DNA of 27,647 bases from Acidobacteriota bacterium (GCA_016710075.1 JADJLO010000008.1:1-27647), one strand, 5' to 3'; positions 1-11,033 are shown, counted from the stretch's first letter. Program-made: numbers and translations. Notes: a model not told the origin generated them from the letters alone.

Positions 1-1711
1 CCGTTATCGGTGCCGACCCAGATCTGGCCGGCTGCAACAGGCGAGAGTGAGCGATCGTGTAGATCACCGACTTGCCGTCATCTTTGCCATTTTTGGGGAC
101 TGTCAGATCAGGGGCTGATAGTCGTCCAGCTCGCGCCGCCGTTTATCGTTTTAAAGAAATTAAGATCCCTGGTAGAAACATGCGGGGCCTGTGGAGCGAA
201 TGTGAGCGCCGTCGTCAGGGGTAAGGATTATTTCGCACTGCCCGGCGACAGCGGCGTTGGCGTCCCATCCTGCACCTGCCCACGTGCGGCGGTCGAAGCG
301 GAAAGGGTCTCTCCGCCAGTGCTGCCCCGTACGATGTCCGGATTGACAGGGTCGGGCTGAATGTAACCTTCGCTTTTTCGCCTGCGCCGATCGGCTGCCA
401 GTCACGGTAGAGTTATCGAGGCCGTAGTTCGCTACGGCTCCGGCTACCGTTCCCCTGTCCTGCTGCGCTCCATAAACGTGATACGGGAACTGATTATCCA
501 CGGCCACGTGGTAGAACTGTTGATCGGTTGATTGAGCCGTGCTCAGGTCAAACCTCGTTGAGGGTAACGATGGCTCCCTGATCGCCTGAAATCATGCGGC
601 GCGGTTCTTCAGGGGTCGATCAGAGGTGGTAGTCATCGCCGCCCGGCGCTCCGCGGAAGATGGTCTTGAAATTGCGCCCTCCGTCCGAAGAACGATAAGG
701 CGGGAACGTTCGAGGGTAGATGACATCGGATTCTTCGGATCCCACCGTCGATCTCACCGCTGAAATACCACGCGCGGCGCACGGATGCGCCGGATCGGTG
801 TTTGTCAGCTTCCGTCTCACCATCGTCGGAACGATAGAGTCCGGGACTTTGCCGGCATCGATGCAGTGTATACGCGCCGCCCCCGGTTCCAGCACCAACG
901 GCAACTCCTGATCGTCCCCAGATGCCATCCGGTAAAGCCGTTACCCTGAAGATGCTTCCCAGGTCTGGCCCGCCATCTCGTGATTTGCACAACCGCCGCC
1001 GGGGCAAGGTCAGTTCGGCGCACCGCGGCTCCAGGCCACGCGCCTCGTATTCAAAGTCGCACAGACGGTTTGTGAATCGTCCGGATCAAAGGCAAGATCG
1101 ATGGCGCCTGTGTTTTCGTCCTTTGTAGAGAACCTTCTTCCAAGTCGGTCCTCCATCGGATGTGCGATGACTCCGCGCTCGGGATTCGGCCCGAAACCGT
1201 GGCCGAAAGCGCCGCGACCAGCACCAGGCTGGATCGCGCGGATCGATGATGACCCGGCCAATCTGCCGCGTGTCTTCAAGTCCCAGATGAGCCCACGTCT
1301 TTCCCGCATCGGTCGATTTGCAAATCCCGTTGCCGAATGGACATCCGAACGCATATTGGGCTCTCCAGTGCCGACATAATGACGTTCCGGGTCCGATGCC
1401 GCTTGTCTGCAAGGTCTCCGATCGAAGCGACCGGCGCCTCATCGAAGATCCGGATTCCTCATGTGTGACCCGCATCCGTTGTCTTCCAGACACCACCCCT
1501 ACCGATCCGAAATAGAATATTGGTTCGCCGCGCACACCACTCACGCCCAGCACGCGGCCTCCGCGATGCGGGCCCGATCATCCGCCAGCGCATGGCTGAA
1601 TAATTTTCTTTGGAACTGACGGCGTGGGATTTCTGTTTGCGTGAAACCAGGAATCAGAAAAAGAAATGCGCCAATCAGGCAGCCGGCAATAAGAGTTATA
1701 CGCGGGTTCAT
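1..1711 (-). CDS. Secreted BNR/sortilin-like repeat protein (5' part, frameshifted)
   Basis: Reading on the minus strand from ATG at 1711 gives a signal peptide (MNPRITLIAGCLIGAFLFLI, then PGFTQ), preceded by a purine-rich AAAGGAAAA. Across several frames the protein then shows Asp-box/BNR repeats typical of the WD40/YVTN/BNR (VPS10-like) beta-propeller family: KSTDAGKTWAHLGLED, then GRVIIDPRDP, RTSDGG-TW, YRSSDGGRNF, and the family segment FRGAPGGDDYHL followed by DNQFPYHVYGAQQDRGT. Family members are secreted propellers of about 1,000 residues; about 570 are present and the rest lies beyond position 1. Substrate is unknown; they are often taken for exo-sialidase-like or protein-sorting propellers without biochemical support. 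Frame changes are frequent (around 560-640, 1010-1090 and 1330-1560), so no single reading frame covers it. Family assignment is good; the exact protein cannot be reconstructed. Confidence 0.8.
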
Positions 1712-2073
1712 TCCAATTTTCCTTTCCGGAAGGGGAAAGTTTAAAGTTTAGAGTTTAAAAAATCAAAGTCTAAACTCTAAAGTTTAAGTTAAAGTCGTTT
1801 GTTAGTTGGTCGTGGTACGCAGGCGTCCCGCCTGCTTATTGAAATTTCTGCACGTTCATATCAGATTTGCGTTAATCGAATTCAAGCAGGCGGGACGTCT
1901 GCGTACCCACCTCGATTTCTGGATTCTGTAATTTCCGGAACAATCTACCAAAGGATGAATTCGCCAAAGTATCCAGAGCTTAATTAATTCTCGAATCGAC
2001 CGGCAACCCTTAAACTTCAAACCTGAAACTTTAAACTACCCTCGGAAACCCAAACCATCAAAGGAGAATCCCT
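1712..2073. repeat. Repeat-rich intergenic spacer with nested inverted repeats
   Basis: No gene is seen between the divergent BNR protein and the LLM oxidoreductase. The spacer holds heptamer-periodic AAGTTTA-type repeats at 1736-1790, with the complementary AAACT-type arm at 2010-2037. Inside these lies a 24-bp inverted pair at 1814-1837 and 1884-1907 (one mismatch), each arm carrying its own small palindrome of the GCAGGCG-tcc-CGCCTGC type. A ribosome binding site AAAGGAGA at about 2060-2067 belongs to the next gene. Promoters for both flanking genes must lie here but are not recognisable. Confidence 0.8.
1814..1907. repeat. Inverted repeat of the GCAGGCGTCCCGCCTGC palindrome
   Basis: The arms are 1814-1837 (starts GGTACGCAGGCG) and 1884-1907 (ends GTCTGCGTACC). 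They are reverse complements over 24 bases apart from one mismatch (GGCG against GACG). Each arm is itself palindromic around TCCCG. The same core GCAGGCGGGACGCCTGC recurs at about 11530-11546 and, as a variant, at 21833-21851. This is a dispersed palindromic element rather than a local coincidence. The AT-richer 46-base loop shows no ORF of note. Confidence 0.85.
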
Positions 2074-2934
2074 ATGCTGTATGGAGCAATGATGTTTTGC
2101 GACAGATTACGCGATCAGGCCCGATGAACTGGCGCGTGAGCTTGAAGAACGCGGATTTGAATCGATGGGTGCCGGAGCACACACACATTCCGGCAAGTCG
2201 CAGAACTCCCCACCCGGCGGAGGGATCTGCCCAGGAGTACTGGCACAGCTATGACCCTTCATTGCGCTCACGGCCGCAGCCGCCGTGACAAAGCGGATCC
2301 GCCTGGGAACCGGTATCTGCCTATGATAGAGCAGGACCCGATCACCACGGGCCGAAGTGGCAAGCCTGGATATGCTCTCGTTTGTAACGGCCGCTGATCT
2401 TTGGCATAGGCGGCGGCTGGAACACGAGGAGATGGAGAATCACGGAACCAATTACAAGAAACGCTGGAAAATTCTCAGGGAAAGAATTCTGGCAATGAAA
2501 GAGATCTGGACCAAAGAGGAAGCCGGAATATCACGGCGAGTTCGTCATTTCGATCCCATCTGCGGGTCGCATCCCAAGCCCGTTCAAAAACCCCACCCGC
2601 CAATTCTGATGGGTGGATACGGCCGACCACTTTTGATCGCGTCGTTGAATATTGCGACGGCTGGTTTCCAATCGGATTGATGGCAGGCAATATCGAAGAG
2701 AAGCTGCCGAATTGAAACAAAAGGCCGAATCCGCGGGCGTGATCCAAATACCATTTCCGTGACCGTCAAGCTCCCACAGCCGGATCAGAACGTTGTGGAT
2801 GAGAATGGCAAGCGCCGGCGTTGAACGAGTCATCTTCATCTTGCCCCAGCCCATAGCGATAAGGTGATGCTGCCGTACTCGACAAATACTCGGAACTGAT
2901 CCCCTCGGGCGAAAAAGATTACGAAATAGACTGA
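2074..2934 (+). CDS. LLM class F420-dependent oxidoreductase (frameshifted)
   Basis: A luciferase-like monooxygenase TIM-barrel protein, probably a flavin- or F420-dependent oxidoreductase; substrate unknown. Start ATG at 2074 follows a strong AAAGGAGA. Pieces in successive frames give MLYGAMMF, then PDELARELEERGFESM-VPEHTHIPASRRTP, ALTAAAAVTKRIRLGTGICL, EVASLDMLS, GGGWNTEEMENHG-like, NYKKRWKILRERILAMKEIW, HPKPVQKPHPPILMGG, EYCDGWFPIGLM and SAGVERVIFILPQP. These are in the order and at the spacing of the roughly 285-residue TIGR03619-type family. Several single-base indels break the frame (for example near 2100, 2235, 2320-2400 and 2520-2610). The C-terminal residues EKDYEID and the stop are encoded by the left arm of the intergenic hairpin starting at 2911. 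The gene stands alone between repeat spacers. Confidence 0.87.
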
Positions 2935-3067
2935 CAAAACGAAACAAACAGAAAATTTCAATGGAGTCAAGGTTCGAGTTTTAACCGTTAGACGATTCGT
3001 TCAAAGAAAATCGGCCTATTCATGTGTTGAATCTTTTCGTTTGTTTCGTTTGATTTCGTAATCTTTC
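2911..3067. repeat. GATTACGAAA-family long inverted repeat, copy A
   Basis: The left arm (2915-2962: AAAGATTACGAAAT, then AAACGAAACAAAC, AAAATTTCAA) pairs with the right arm at 3027-3067 (TTGAATCTTTTCG, then TTTGTTTCGTTTG, ATTTCGTAATCTTTC) with one small gap and few mismatches. The loop is about 64 bases. The left arm contains the last codons and TGA stop of the LLM oxidoreductase gene. As RNA it would form a long hairpin that could end transcription or protect the 3' end. Three further members of the family occur in this window. Confidence 0.88.
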
Positions 3068-3134
3068 TGGAATCCGATGTTTGCCGAAATCCGTCCTTTG
3101 TACTGGTACATCTCATTAACGAAAGCGAAATCAG

Positions 3135-5013
3135 ATGAAGAGAACATTTCTTTTAATCGGGGGTATTGTTTGCGGGAATTCTGTTTCGATACCGTCCAAA
3201 TCGACTGCTGAAAATCTGCAAACCAGGCCGGTGCGCAGAATGGAGAAGCCTCTACAAGCAAAAATGCGCGATGTGTCATGATAATCCGGTGGATCGGGTG
3301 CCGCCGCTGTTTCTGATCCGCAGGCGCACGGCTGACGTCGTGATCCGACTCTGACCTCAGGGGTGATGAAGGAGCAGGCCAGGGGGCTCGACGCCGGGCA
3401 GATTCTGGCCACTAGCTGAATCTATGTGACTGGAAAGCAGCCCGGTCCGGCGCCGGGGCGCCGCAGAATACCAACATCTGCAAAGCGAGCGGAAAGCCGA
3501 TCCCTTCGGAACGTGACTGCAATGGAATAGCGGGGGCGCGATCTGGATAATACCCGTTATCAGCCCGCACCGGGTCGCGAAAGTTGATGACCTTCCGAAA
3601 CTGAAGGTCAAATGGGCGTTTGCATATCCCGGAACGATAGCCTCGGGACAGGCAGTCATCATCGGCGACCGGCTCCTTGCAACCCGAAACCGGCCATATT
3701 TTCAGTCTCAATGCGCAGACCGGCTGCAGTTGCACGGGAGACAAATGCCGGGGGGCGGAGTTCGCTTGCGGCTCTCAGCATTGGCCGATTGCCGGCCGGC
3801 AGGCCTGAGGTTCGCAGTCTATTTCGGCGATGAAAAAAAGCGACGGTCCATGCGCTCGATGCCGAGGACGGGCAAGCCGATCTGAAACAAAGATCGAAGA
3901 TCACGTGCTGTCGCGCATCACGGGTTCTCCGGTACTTTATCGAAACAGGATTTATGTTCCGGTATCTTCTTCTAAGAACAAATCGGCTGGACGCGACGCC
4001 AAATACGAGTGCAAGTGCCCGCGGCAGCATCGTGGCCCCTTGATACACTCACCGGCAAGGTCATCTGGAAGGGCTTCGCGATTCCGACAGAGCCGAAGCC
4101 ATTCAAAGAACTCCGCCGGCACCCAGATGTTCGGGCCGGCGGGCGCGCCATCTGGTCGGATCCGACCATCGACCTCAAACGAAACGTCATCTACGCCGCC
4201 ACCGGCAACTCATACACCGACGTCGAGAATCTTTATTCGGATGCGATAGTGGCTTTCGATCTGACGGGTAAGATCAAATGGGCCAGCCAGGTAACTCCGG
4301 AAAGAGTAATTTTCTCGTAGGCTGTCGTCAACCCGGCGTGGGGAACTGCCCCGAGGGCGCCGGGCCGGATCACGACTTCGGGAGCTCCCGATTTTGCGCA
4401 CGCTGCCGAACGGCAAACAGGTTCTACTGATCGGTCAGGAAATCCGGGAGTGATGTACGCTCTGGACCCCGACGATCGAGGCGTCGCTCTGGCGGTCAAG
4501 GTCGGCATGGCGGAGCCCTTGAGGTATCGAGTGGGGATCAGCTGCCGATGCCTTGAATGTTCATGTTCCGGTTGCCGATCCGAGCGGCGCACCTGACAAA
4601 CGACGCGCCTGACCTGAACGGCTTTGAAAATCGCCAGGGTGAGCAGATCTGGCGTGCCGGCGACAAAACCCGTGTGCAGTTGGGAACCGATCGCTGCAAC
4701 AACGCTCAATCAGCCGCAACCACGGGGTCATTCCGGCGTGGTATTTTCCGGCCCGATGGATGGCCATCTGCGCGGATACGCGACAAGAGCAATGGCGCAG
4801 TCATCTGGGACTTCGACACCGCGGCGAAGCCATGTGACGCCGTTAACGGAATGCGGGAAAGCGGTTCCATCGACGCGGCCGGGCCGACTATCGTCAACGG
4901 CATGCTCTACATCAATTCCGGCTACGGAAGATTTGTCGGCCAGCCCGTGCAAGCTGCTGGCATTATCAATTGACGGCAATAGCTCTTCAAGCCCGATTAT
5001 GATGAGAATTTGA
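3135..5013 (+). CDS. Cytochrome c/PQQ beta-propeller dehydrogenase, polyvinyl-alcohol dehydrogenase-like (frameshifted)
   Basis: A secreted quinoprotein: the N-terminus MKRTFLLIGGIVCGNS looks like a signal peptide, followed by a cytochrome c segment with heme motif CAMCHDN (about 3265). An eight-bladed PQQ propeller follows in broken frames: HIFSLNAQTGCS, TGKVIWKGFAIPTEPKPF, KNSAGTQMFGPAG, AIWSDPTIDLKRNVIYAATG, AFDLTGKIKWASQVTPE, FGSSPILRTLPNGKQ, and IVNGMLYINSGYGRFVGQP with SIDG near the C-terminus. The KNSAGTQMFGPAG, SDAIVAFDL and NSGYGRF stretches match the polyvinyl-alcohol dehydrogenase (cytochrome) family, which oxidises secondary alcohols in the periplasm and passes electrons to cytochrome c. 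Actual substrate is inferred only as an alcohol. There are many indels between 3280 and 4700. No clear Shine-Dalgarno precedes the ATG. It is a single gene flanked by two GATTACGAAA-family hairpins. Confidence 0.85.
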
Positions 5014-5060
5014 CCGGGCTTTGCATATATTTACCCGCCAGTCAGTTACGGAGGGGGACA

Positions 5061-5217
5061 GATTACAAAACAGACGAAATAAATAAACGAAACAAACAAA
5101 AATTTAAATGGTCAACACCCATTATTGAGCCGGCGTTATCTTAAATAAAATTTCGCGAACAGTTGCCCATTTAAAAGTTTTCGTTTGTTTGGTCCGTTTT
5201 ATTTCATCTGTTTCATA
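5061..5217. repeat. GATTACGAAA-family long inverted repeat, copy B
   Basis: The left arm from 5061 (GATTACAAAACAGACGAAAT, then AAACGAAACAAAC, ATTTAAATGG) is the reverse complement, with a few mismatches, of the right arm ending at 5217 (CCCATTTAAAAG, TTTTCGTTTGTTT, ATTTCATCTGTTTCATA). It lies between the stop of the PQQ dehydrogenase and the Shine-Dalgarno (TGGAGA) of the ThDP enzyme. Both arms share AAACAGAYGAAATAAA and ATTTAAATGG, which the other copies lack. Confidence 0.87.
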
Positions 5218-5240
5218 TACCCATTTCACCTGGAGAAAAC

Positions 5241-7176
5241 ATGAACGAGAAACGAATCACAAAAAAGCCAAGCGCAAGCAAACCGGACTGACTCCAGAAG
5301 AAAGTTCATCACCAAGGGCGATGACCGGCGCGGGGAGCGACCGCTGCGGCCTCATTGCTCAACGGCACGGCATCTGCGTCAGTTGAAGAAACCCATCCGG
5401 ATTCCGGACGAATTCGATCTGGCCGCAAAAGCGGCGCCTGTAAAAGCAGAGTTTCCGATGACGGGCGCTCAGGTCTTCGCGCGCCTGTAAGGAAGAGGGT
5501 CTGGCAGCGCTCTTTTCATGTCCCGGCAATTATAACGCTCGTCAACGCCATCGCAATGGAGGGCGGTCCGACCTATTCAGGGGCGGCACGAAGGTCCGAT
5601 ATTGCCACGCCGCCGACGCGTTCAGCCGCGTCACGGTGAGGTCGCCGCGGCATCCGGCACTGCGACCCGGGCTTCACGGATATGATCTGCGCCATCGCCG
5701 CCGCAAATTCTGCGCGCTCTCCGCTGCTGGTCCTGGCCAGCAACATAAGCTCTTCACCGAAGACACCGAAGCCGGCATTCAGCTCTTTACCAGCCGCTGA
5801 CAGAAGGCCTGAAGAAATACGGCAAACGACTGATCACGCCATCCCGGGTTCACGAATACGCCGCGTATGCATTTCCGTCAGCTTCGCTCGGGAGTGCCGC
5901 GCCCTGGTGCATATAGATTTTCCGAGCGAGGTCTATCGCGCCAATTCAAGAAACCCGGGGACCTGGCCTATTTTCATGACAAAACAAGTACCGGACAATA
6001 TCAAAGCCGTATCCCGGGCAAAGGAGATCAGCGCGGCAGTCGACATGCTCAAACAGGCTCAGCGGCCGATTATCGTATCGAGCAATGGAGTCTTCTACAG
6101 TCGCGCCTGGGACGCACTGAAAACTGGGCCGGAGAAAGCGGATATCCCGGTAGTCGTAGTCGGGGCGCAATGAAGGGACAGTTTTCTGACGATCACCGGT
6201 TGTCCGGCAATGCGGCCCGAGCGCGCTTGCGTTAGCGCCGATGTCGTGCTGCTCGTTGGCCAATACTGCATGCCGACGGTTGGAGAGTTCGCCTTCGGAC
6301 CCGATGCAAATACATCCGGATCGACCCCAACCCTGAGGACATTGGGCGCAACCTACGATCGATCTCGGCATCGTCAGTTGCGAAAAGGGCGCACTCGAGG
6401 CTTTTGCAGACGCCGCCGCGCGATGAAACACGATTCCATCGGTCGGCGAGATTGCCGCTGCCCGAAAGAAGTTCGAGGACGAACTCGACGGCTTCTACAA
6501 AACCGGTCTGGGCTACACCGACGCCGTTCATCCGGCGTGATCGCCAAAGAGCTCAGCGATTTCGCTATATCGCGGCAAATTGCCGAAGGAACAGACAACT
6601 TTTGTCTCCGGGGGGGTGGCATAGCACGGTACGTCCGACGCTGGCTTCGCGGATACCGCCCTGGTCAGATTATGAAATGGGGCTTATCAAACGGCGTCAC
6701 CGGCCCGGATGTCGGATACGGATTCGGAGTCAGCGCCGCTGTGCAAAAACGGCATCAGCGTGCAGGCGCCTAGGGCTCGCCGGTCATCTGCGTTACCGGC
6801 GATGCGGGTTCGAGCTACACCGCAATGGAGCTTGAGACTGCATCGAAATACCGGATGCCGATCATCGTCATCGTATACAACAACAACGCGTGGGGAACAT
6901 GGTCGGGCAACCGGCGCAACCCGCTCACTTCGAGTATGCACCTGTTCCAGGAAAACATTCACTACGACAAGCTCCGGAGAAGCCCTGGGAGCCCACGGCG
7001 AGTACGTGACCCAGCCGGGGATTTCCGCGCGCGCTGGAACGGTGCTATCAGATCGCGGTCAAAGGCCGGCCATCGGTCATCAACTGCCAGGCGAAAAGGA
7101 ATTCTGGATCAAGGAACAGTTCCCACCTGGATTCCTCGGCACGGTCGAGCCCGGTTGCATGTCCTACAATCATTGA
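5241..7176 (+). CDS. Thiamine-diphosphate enzyme, acetolactate synthase-like (frameshifted)
   Basis: A ThDP-dependent enzyme of the acetolactate synthase/benzoylformate decarboxylase/oxalyl-CoA decarboxylase superfamily, about 640 residues in three domains. ATG at 5241 follows TGGAGA. The N-terminal PYR domain is seen as MTGAQVFAR-, CPG-YN, VNAIAMEG-PTYSG, DAFSRVTGEVAA, MICAIAAANSARSPLLVLAS and KKYGKRLITPSRVHEYAAYAF. The central domain shows MLKQAQRPIIVSSNGVFYSR and SADVVLLVGQYCMPTVGEFA. The C-terminal PP domain has GVTGPDVGYGFGVSAAVQ and the ThDP/metal motif VTGDAG-SYTAMELETASKY followed by IVIVYNNNAWGTW. The reaction cannot be told from sequence; the extended N-terminus of about 60 residues is unlike biosynthetic IlvB. 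It is the first gene of a tight cluster: the next ORF starts 7 bases after its stop. Indels occur throughout. Confidence 0.85.
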
Positions 7177-7183
7177 CAAGCCA

Positions 7184-7645
7184 ATGGCCAAAAGCTCATT
7201 GAACGTGGTCAGAGAAGCTCTGCAGGCTTATGCAGATCGCGGCGTCCTGCGGGGATTCAGCGAAATCGGAAGCGGACGCTTCAGATTGCGATGGCTGGTC
7301 AATCACCAGATGGAGTTGAGCGTCGATACTTCAAAACACACGCTTCGCTTCAAGCAATTGCTGCCCGCCATTCCGGCGAAATCGGCAATGTACGCTGAGC
7401 TGAAAACTTTTCTGCTCCAGCGTCATGACGGTAAACTGCCGGAGCACAGGCGAATCGATCGGAAACGCGCGGAAGCTTCCTGCGCGAATCGCGGCGGCTT
7501 TGTCTCGGTCTCGCTGTCAGTGAAAAACAACCAGTACGCCTACGGCATCAACCGCCTCGTCAATCTGGTTCACGAATTGTTCCTTCACCTGCGCGAGGCT
7601 TATCCCGAATATCTTGTGGAGAATTTTGATGTACCTCAGGAATAA
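7184..7645 (+). CDS. Conserved-looking protein of unknown function, 153 aa
   Basis: This is an intact reading frame in a region where neighbours are broken. The product starts MAKSSLNVVREALQAYADRG and ends VENFDVPQE. It is soluble, with no signal peptide or membrane segment, basic in the middle (KLPEHRRIDRKRAEA), and has a helical C-terminal part (NRLVNLVHELFLHLREAYPEYLVE). I do not recognise the family. ATG lies 7 bases after the stop of the ThDP enzyme and has no good Shine-Dalgarno, suggesting translational coupling. Its 3' end overlaps the start of the cytochrome c gene by 17 bases. The packing implies a role linked to the ThDP enzyme and cytochrome, for example as an accessory or assembly factor; this is inference only. 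Confidence 0.75.
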   Translation: MAKSSLNVVREALQAYADRGVLRGFSEIGSGRFRLRWLVNHQMELSVDTSKHTLRFKQLLPAIPAKSAMYAELKTFLLQRHDGKLPEHRRIDRKRAEASCANRGGFVSVSLSVKNNQYAYGINRLVNLVHELFLHLREAYPEYLVENFDVPQE

Positions 7646-8043
7646 CCGATATGTCGCGCTGATCGTTTTGCATTTTCCTGGTTTCAGCCGGCTGGCTGGC
7701 AATTCAGGCACAGGAGCCGCGACGCAATCCAGGGGCGCAGAAGCTCAAAAATCCTGAAGCCACAAGCGGCGAATCGGTCGAGGCCGGAAAGAAGCTTTAT
7801 CAGCGATATTGCGCTTCGTGTCACGGCCCCACAGGCAAGGGAGACGGTGGAATGGCACTGGCCGGCGGAACGCCCGCCGACCTGACCGACGATACGTGGG
7901 ATTATGGTTCGACCGACGGTGAAATCTTCGTCGCCATCCGCGATGGAGTGTCGAGCGACATGCTTGCCTACAAAGACAAGCTCAACGAGAAACAGATCTG
8001 GCAACTGGTCAACTTCATCCGCTCGATCGGCCCGAAAAAATAG
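7629..8043 (+). CDS. Secreted class I cytochrome c (one frameshift)
   Basis: A monoheme cytochrome c: YQRYCASCHGPTGKGDGGMA carries the CxxCH heme site, and a distal methionine is available in the later SSDMLAYKDKLNEKQIWQLV stretch. The protein ends NFIRSIGPKK. ATG at 7629 starts MYLRNNRYVALIVLH. Removing one T from the TTTT at about 7672-7675 joins this to FLVSAGWLAIQAQ, restoring a normal signal peptide, so a homopolymer error is likely. The start overlaps the end of the 153-aa ORF, so it is probably the third gene of a coupled operon. The role would be a soluble electron carrier in the periplasm, perhaps for the neighbouring PQQ dehydrogenase or the copper proteins downstream. Confidence 0.85.
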
Positions 8044-8052
8044 GAGAAAACA

Positions 8053-8224
8053 GATTACGAAACAGATAGAAGAGAGATTAAACGAAACAGACGAAAAGAG
8101 TTTAAAATAGCAGGGTTCGTGAATTTCAATTGTTTTGTCTTTCGAGGATTGGATGGGTCTTGAGCTTTGTCCGTCTGAAAATTTTCGTCTATTTCGTAAT
8201 CTCTCTTCTATCATTTTCGCAATC
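8053..8224. repeat. GATTACGAAA-family long inverted repeat, copy C
   Basis: The left arm is 8053-8098 (GATTACGAAA, then GATAGAAGAGAGATTA, ACGAAACAGACGAAAAG). The right arm at 8181-8224 is its near-complete reverse complement (ATTTTCGTCTATTTCGTAAT, then CTCTCTTCTATC, TTTTCGCAATC). The GATAGAAGAGAGATTA block is found in both arms here and in no other copy. The element begins 10 bases after the cytochrome c stop and ends about 30 bases before the Shine-Dalgarno of the first PHM-like gene, so it separates two transcription units or stabilises the upstream mRNA. Confidence 0.88.
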
Positions 8225-8268
8225 TATCTATTTTTTCGATTCATTACAAAAGTTTCAGGAGGAAGTCT

Positions 8269-9570
<1,302 letters not shown>

Positions 9571-9592
9571 TTCGGAACAAGGAGAAATTCCC

Positions 9593-11028
9593 ATAGAAAC
9601 GATTGTCCATCATTCTGCTGGTTTCGCTGGTTGCGGTCGTGACGTTGGTCGCAAAGAGAAATCAGGCTGCCGGGGTCACATTTACGAGGGATGTTGCACC
9701 GATCATCTTCAACAAGTGCTCGATCTGCCATCGCCCGGGCGAGGTGGCTCCGATGCCCTGACCTCATACCAGGAGGTCCGCCCATGGAGCAAAGCCATCC
9801 GCGAAGAAGTAGCTGAGCGCACCATGCCGCCATGGTTTGCCGATCCGCATAAATCCACGCTGAAATTCGGCAACGACCGGCGACTGACTCAGAAAGAGAT
9901 CGAGACCATCGTCGCCTGGGTTGATGCGGGCGCGCCGAAGGGTGACGACAAGGATCTGCCGGCGATGCCGAAGTTCACGCCTGGCTGGACGTTCGGCGAA
10001 CCCGATCTGGTTATCGAGATGCCGATCGATTTCGAGGTCCCGGCCGAAGGCGAACTGCCGATGCAGAACTTTACGTCCCGGTGCCGTTCAATGAAGAACG
10101 CTGGGTGGAAAAGGTCGAACTACGGCCGGGCAATCCAGCAGTGGTTCATCACTCGATTGCCAATGTGGTCAGATTGCCGGAAGGGGACGAAAGTCGTCGA
10201 CGGCAAAGCCGTTCGCGACGGAGCAGCATCAGCCGCACTTAACAGCCAGTCGGCCAGAGAGACAGGTGGCCTGAGCGAAGGCGGTTCACGCGAAGTCTTC
10301 CTCAGTCAGGATTCATTCACTCGCGCCGGCGCTTTCAAACTGGTCGGCCAGGCACCCGGCAAGGGATTCGAATCCCATTATCCGGGCACTGCAAAAAGAA
10401 TCCTCCCGGGGATGTACGTCCAGTTCAACATGCATTACCAGCCAAGCGGCCGCGTTGAAAAAGACAGGTCGAGGCTGGGGCTCTGGTTCGCCAAAAAGCC
10501 GGTGACTTATGAGGTCCTGACCAAAGGCGTGTCCGATACGATCTTCATCGGCGGCAAGGAACTCAGCGAAACCAGAATGATCAACGGCAAAGAGGTCAAA
10601 ATTCGCGGCAGAATCCCGAACATACCTCCCAACGTCGACAACTGGGAGATTTCCGGCGAGGTGACACTCAAGGAAGCGATCACGCTTTACGCCTTTGCTC
10701 CTCATATGCACCTGCGAGGCAAGGACATCAAATACACGCTGATCTGGCCGGACGGGCACAACAGGTGCTGCTCGATGTGCCGAAGTTCGACTTCAACTGG
10801 CAGCTTCATTATGAACTGGCGGAGCCGCTGAAGATCCCTGCCGGAAGCAAGATGGTCGCCGTTGCCCATTATGACAACTCGATCAAAAACCGCTACAACC
10901 CTGCGCCGAACAAGGAAGTCTTCTGGAGCGAGCAGAGCTGGGACGAGATGTTCATCCCCTGGTTCGAGTACACAGTCGACAGCAAGATTCTCAACAAACC
11001 GGCGCCGCCGCAGACTGCCATCAAGTAA
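9593..11028 (+). CDS. Cytochrome c-PHM fusion paralog, copper monooxygenase-like (frameshifted start)
   Basis: A tandem paralog of the previous gene, about 478 residues. The start is damaged: AAGGAGAAATTCCC is followed by ATAGAAACGATTG, which reads ATG-AAA-CGA-TTG if one A is removed, giving MKRLSIILLVSLVAVVTLVA as signal peptide. The heme site is CSICHRPGEVAPM, then SYQEVRPWSKAIREEVAERT. The PHM-like part has VVHHSIANVV, FNMHYQPSG, APHMHLRGKD and SWDEMFIPWFEY, so all six expected copper ligands are present. Compared with the upstream copy it has two extra segments: a linker around VVDGKAVRDGAASA and about 25 residues around GKELSETRMINGKEV. Frame breaks lie near 9757, 10075-10165 and 10765. 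A strong hairpin follows the stop, so the pair forms the end of a transcription unit. Confidence 0.87.
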
Positions 11029-11033
11029 CTCAT

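Noticed and set aside
5241..7176. Biosynthetic acetolactate synthase (ilvB)
   Set aside because: There is no small regulatory subunit or other branched-chain amino-acid gene nearby, and the N-terminus and neighbours (cytochrome c) differ from the biosynthetic operon.
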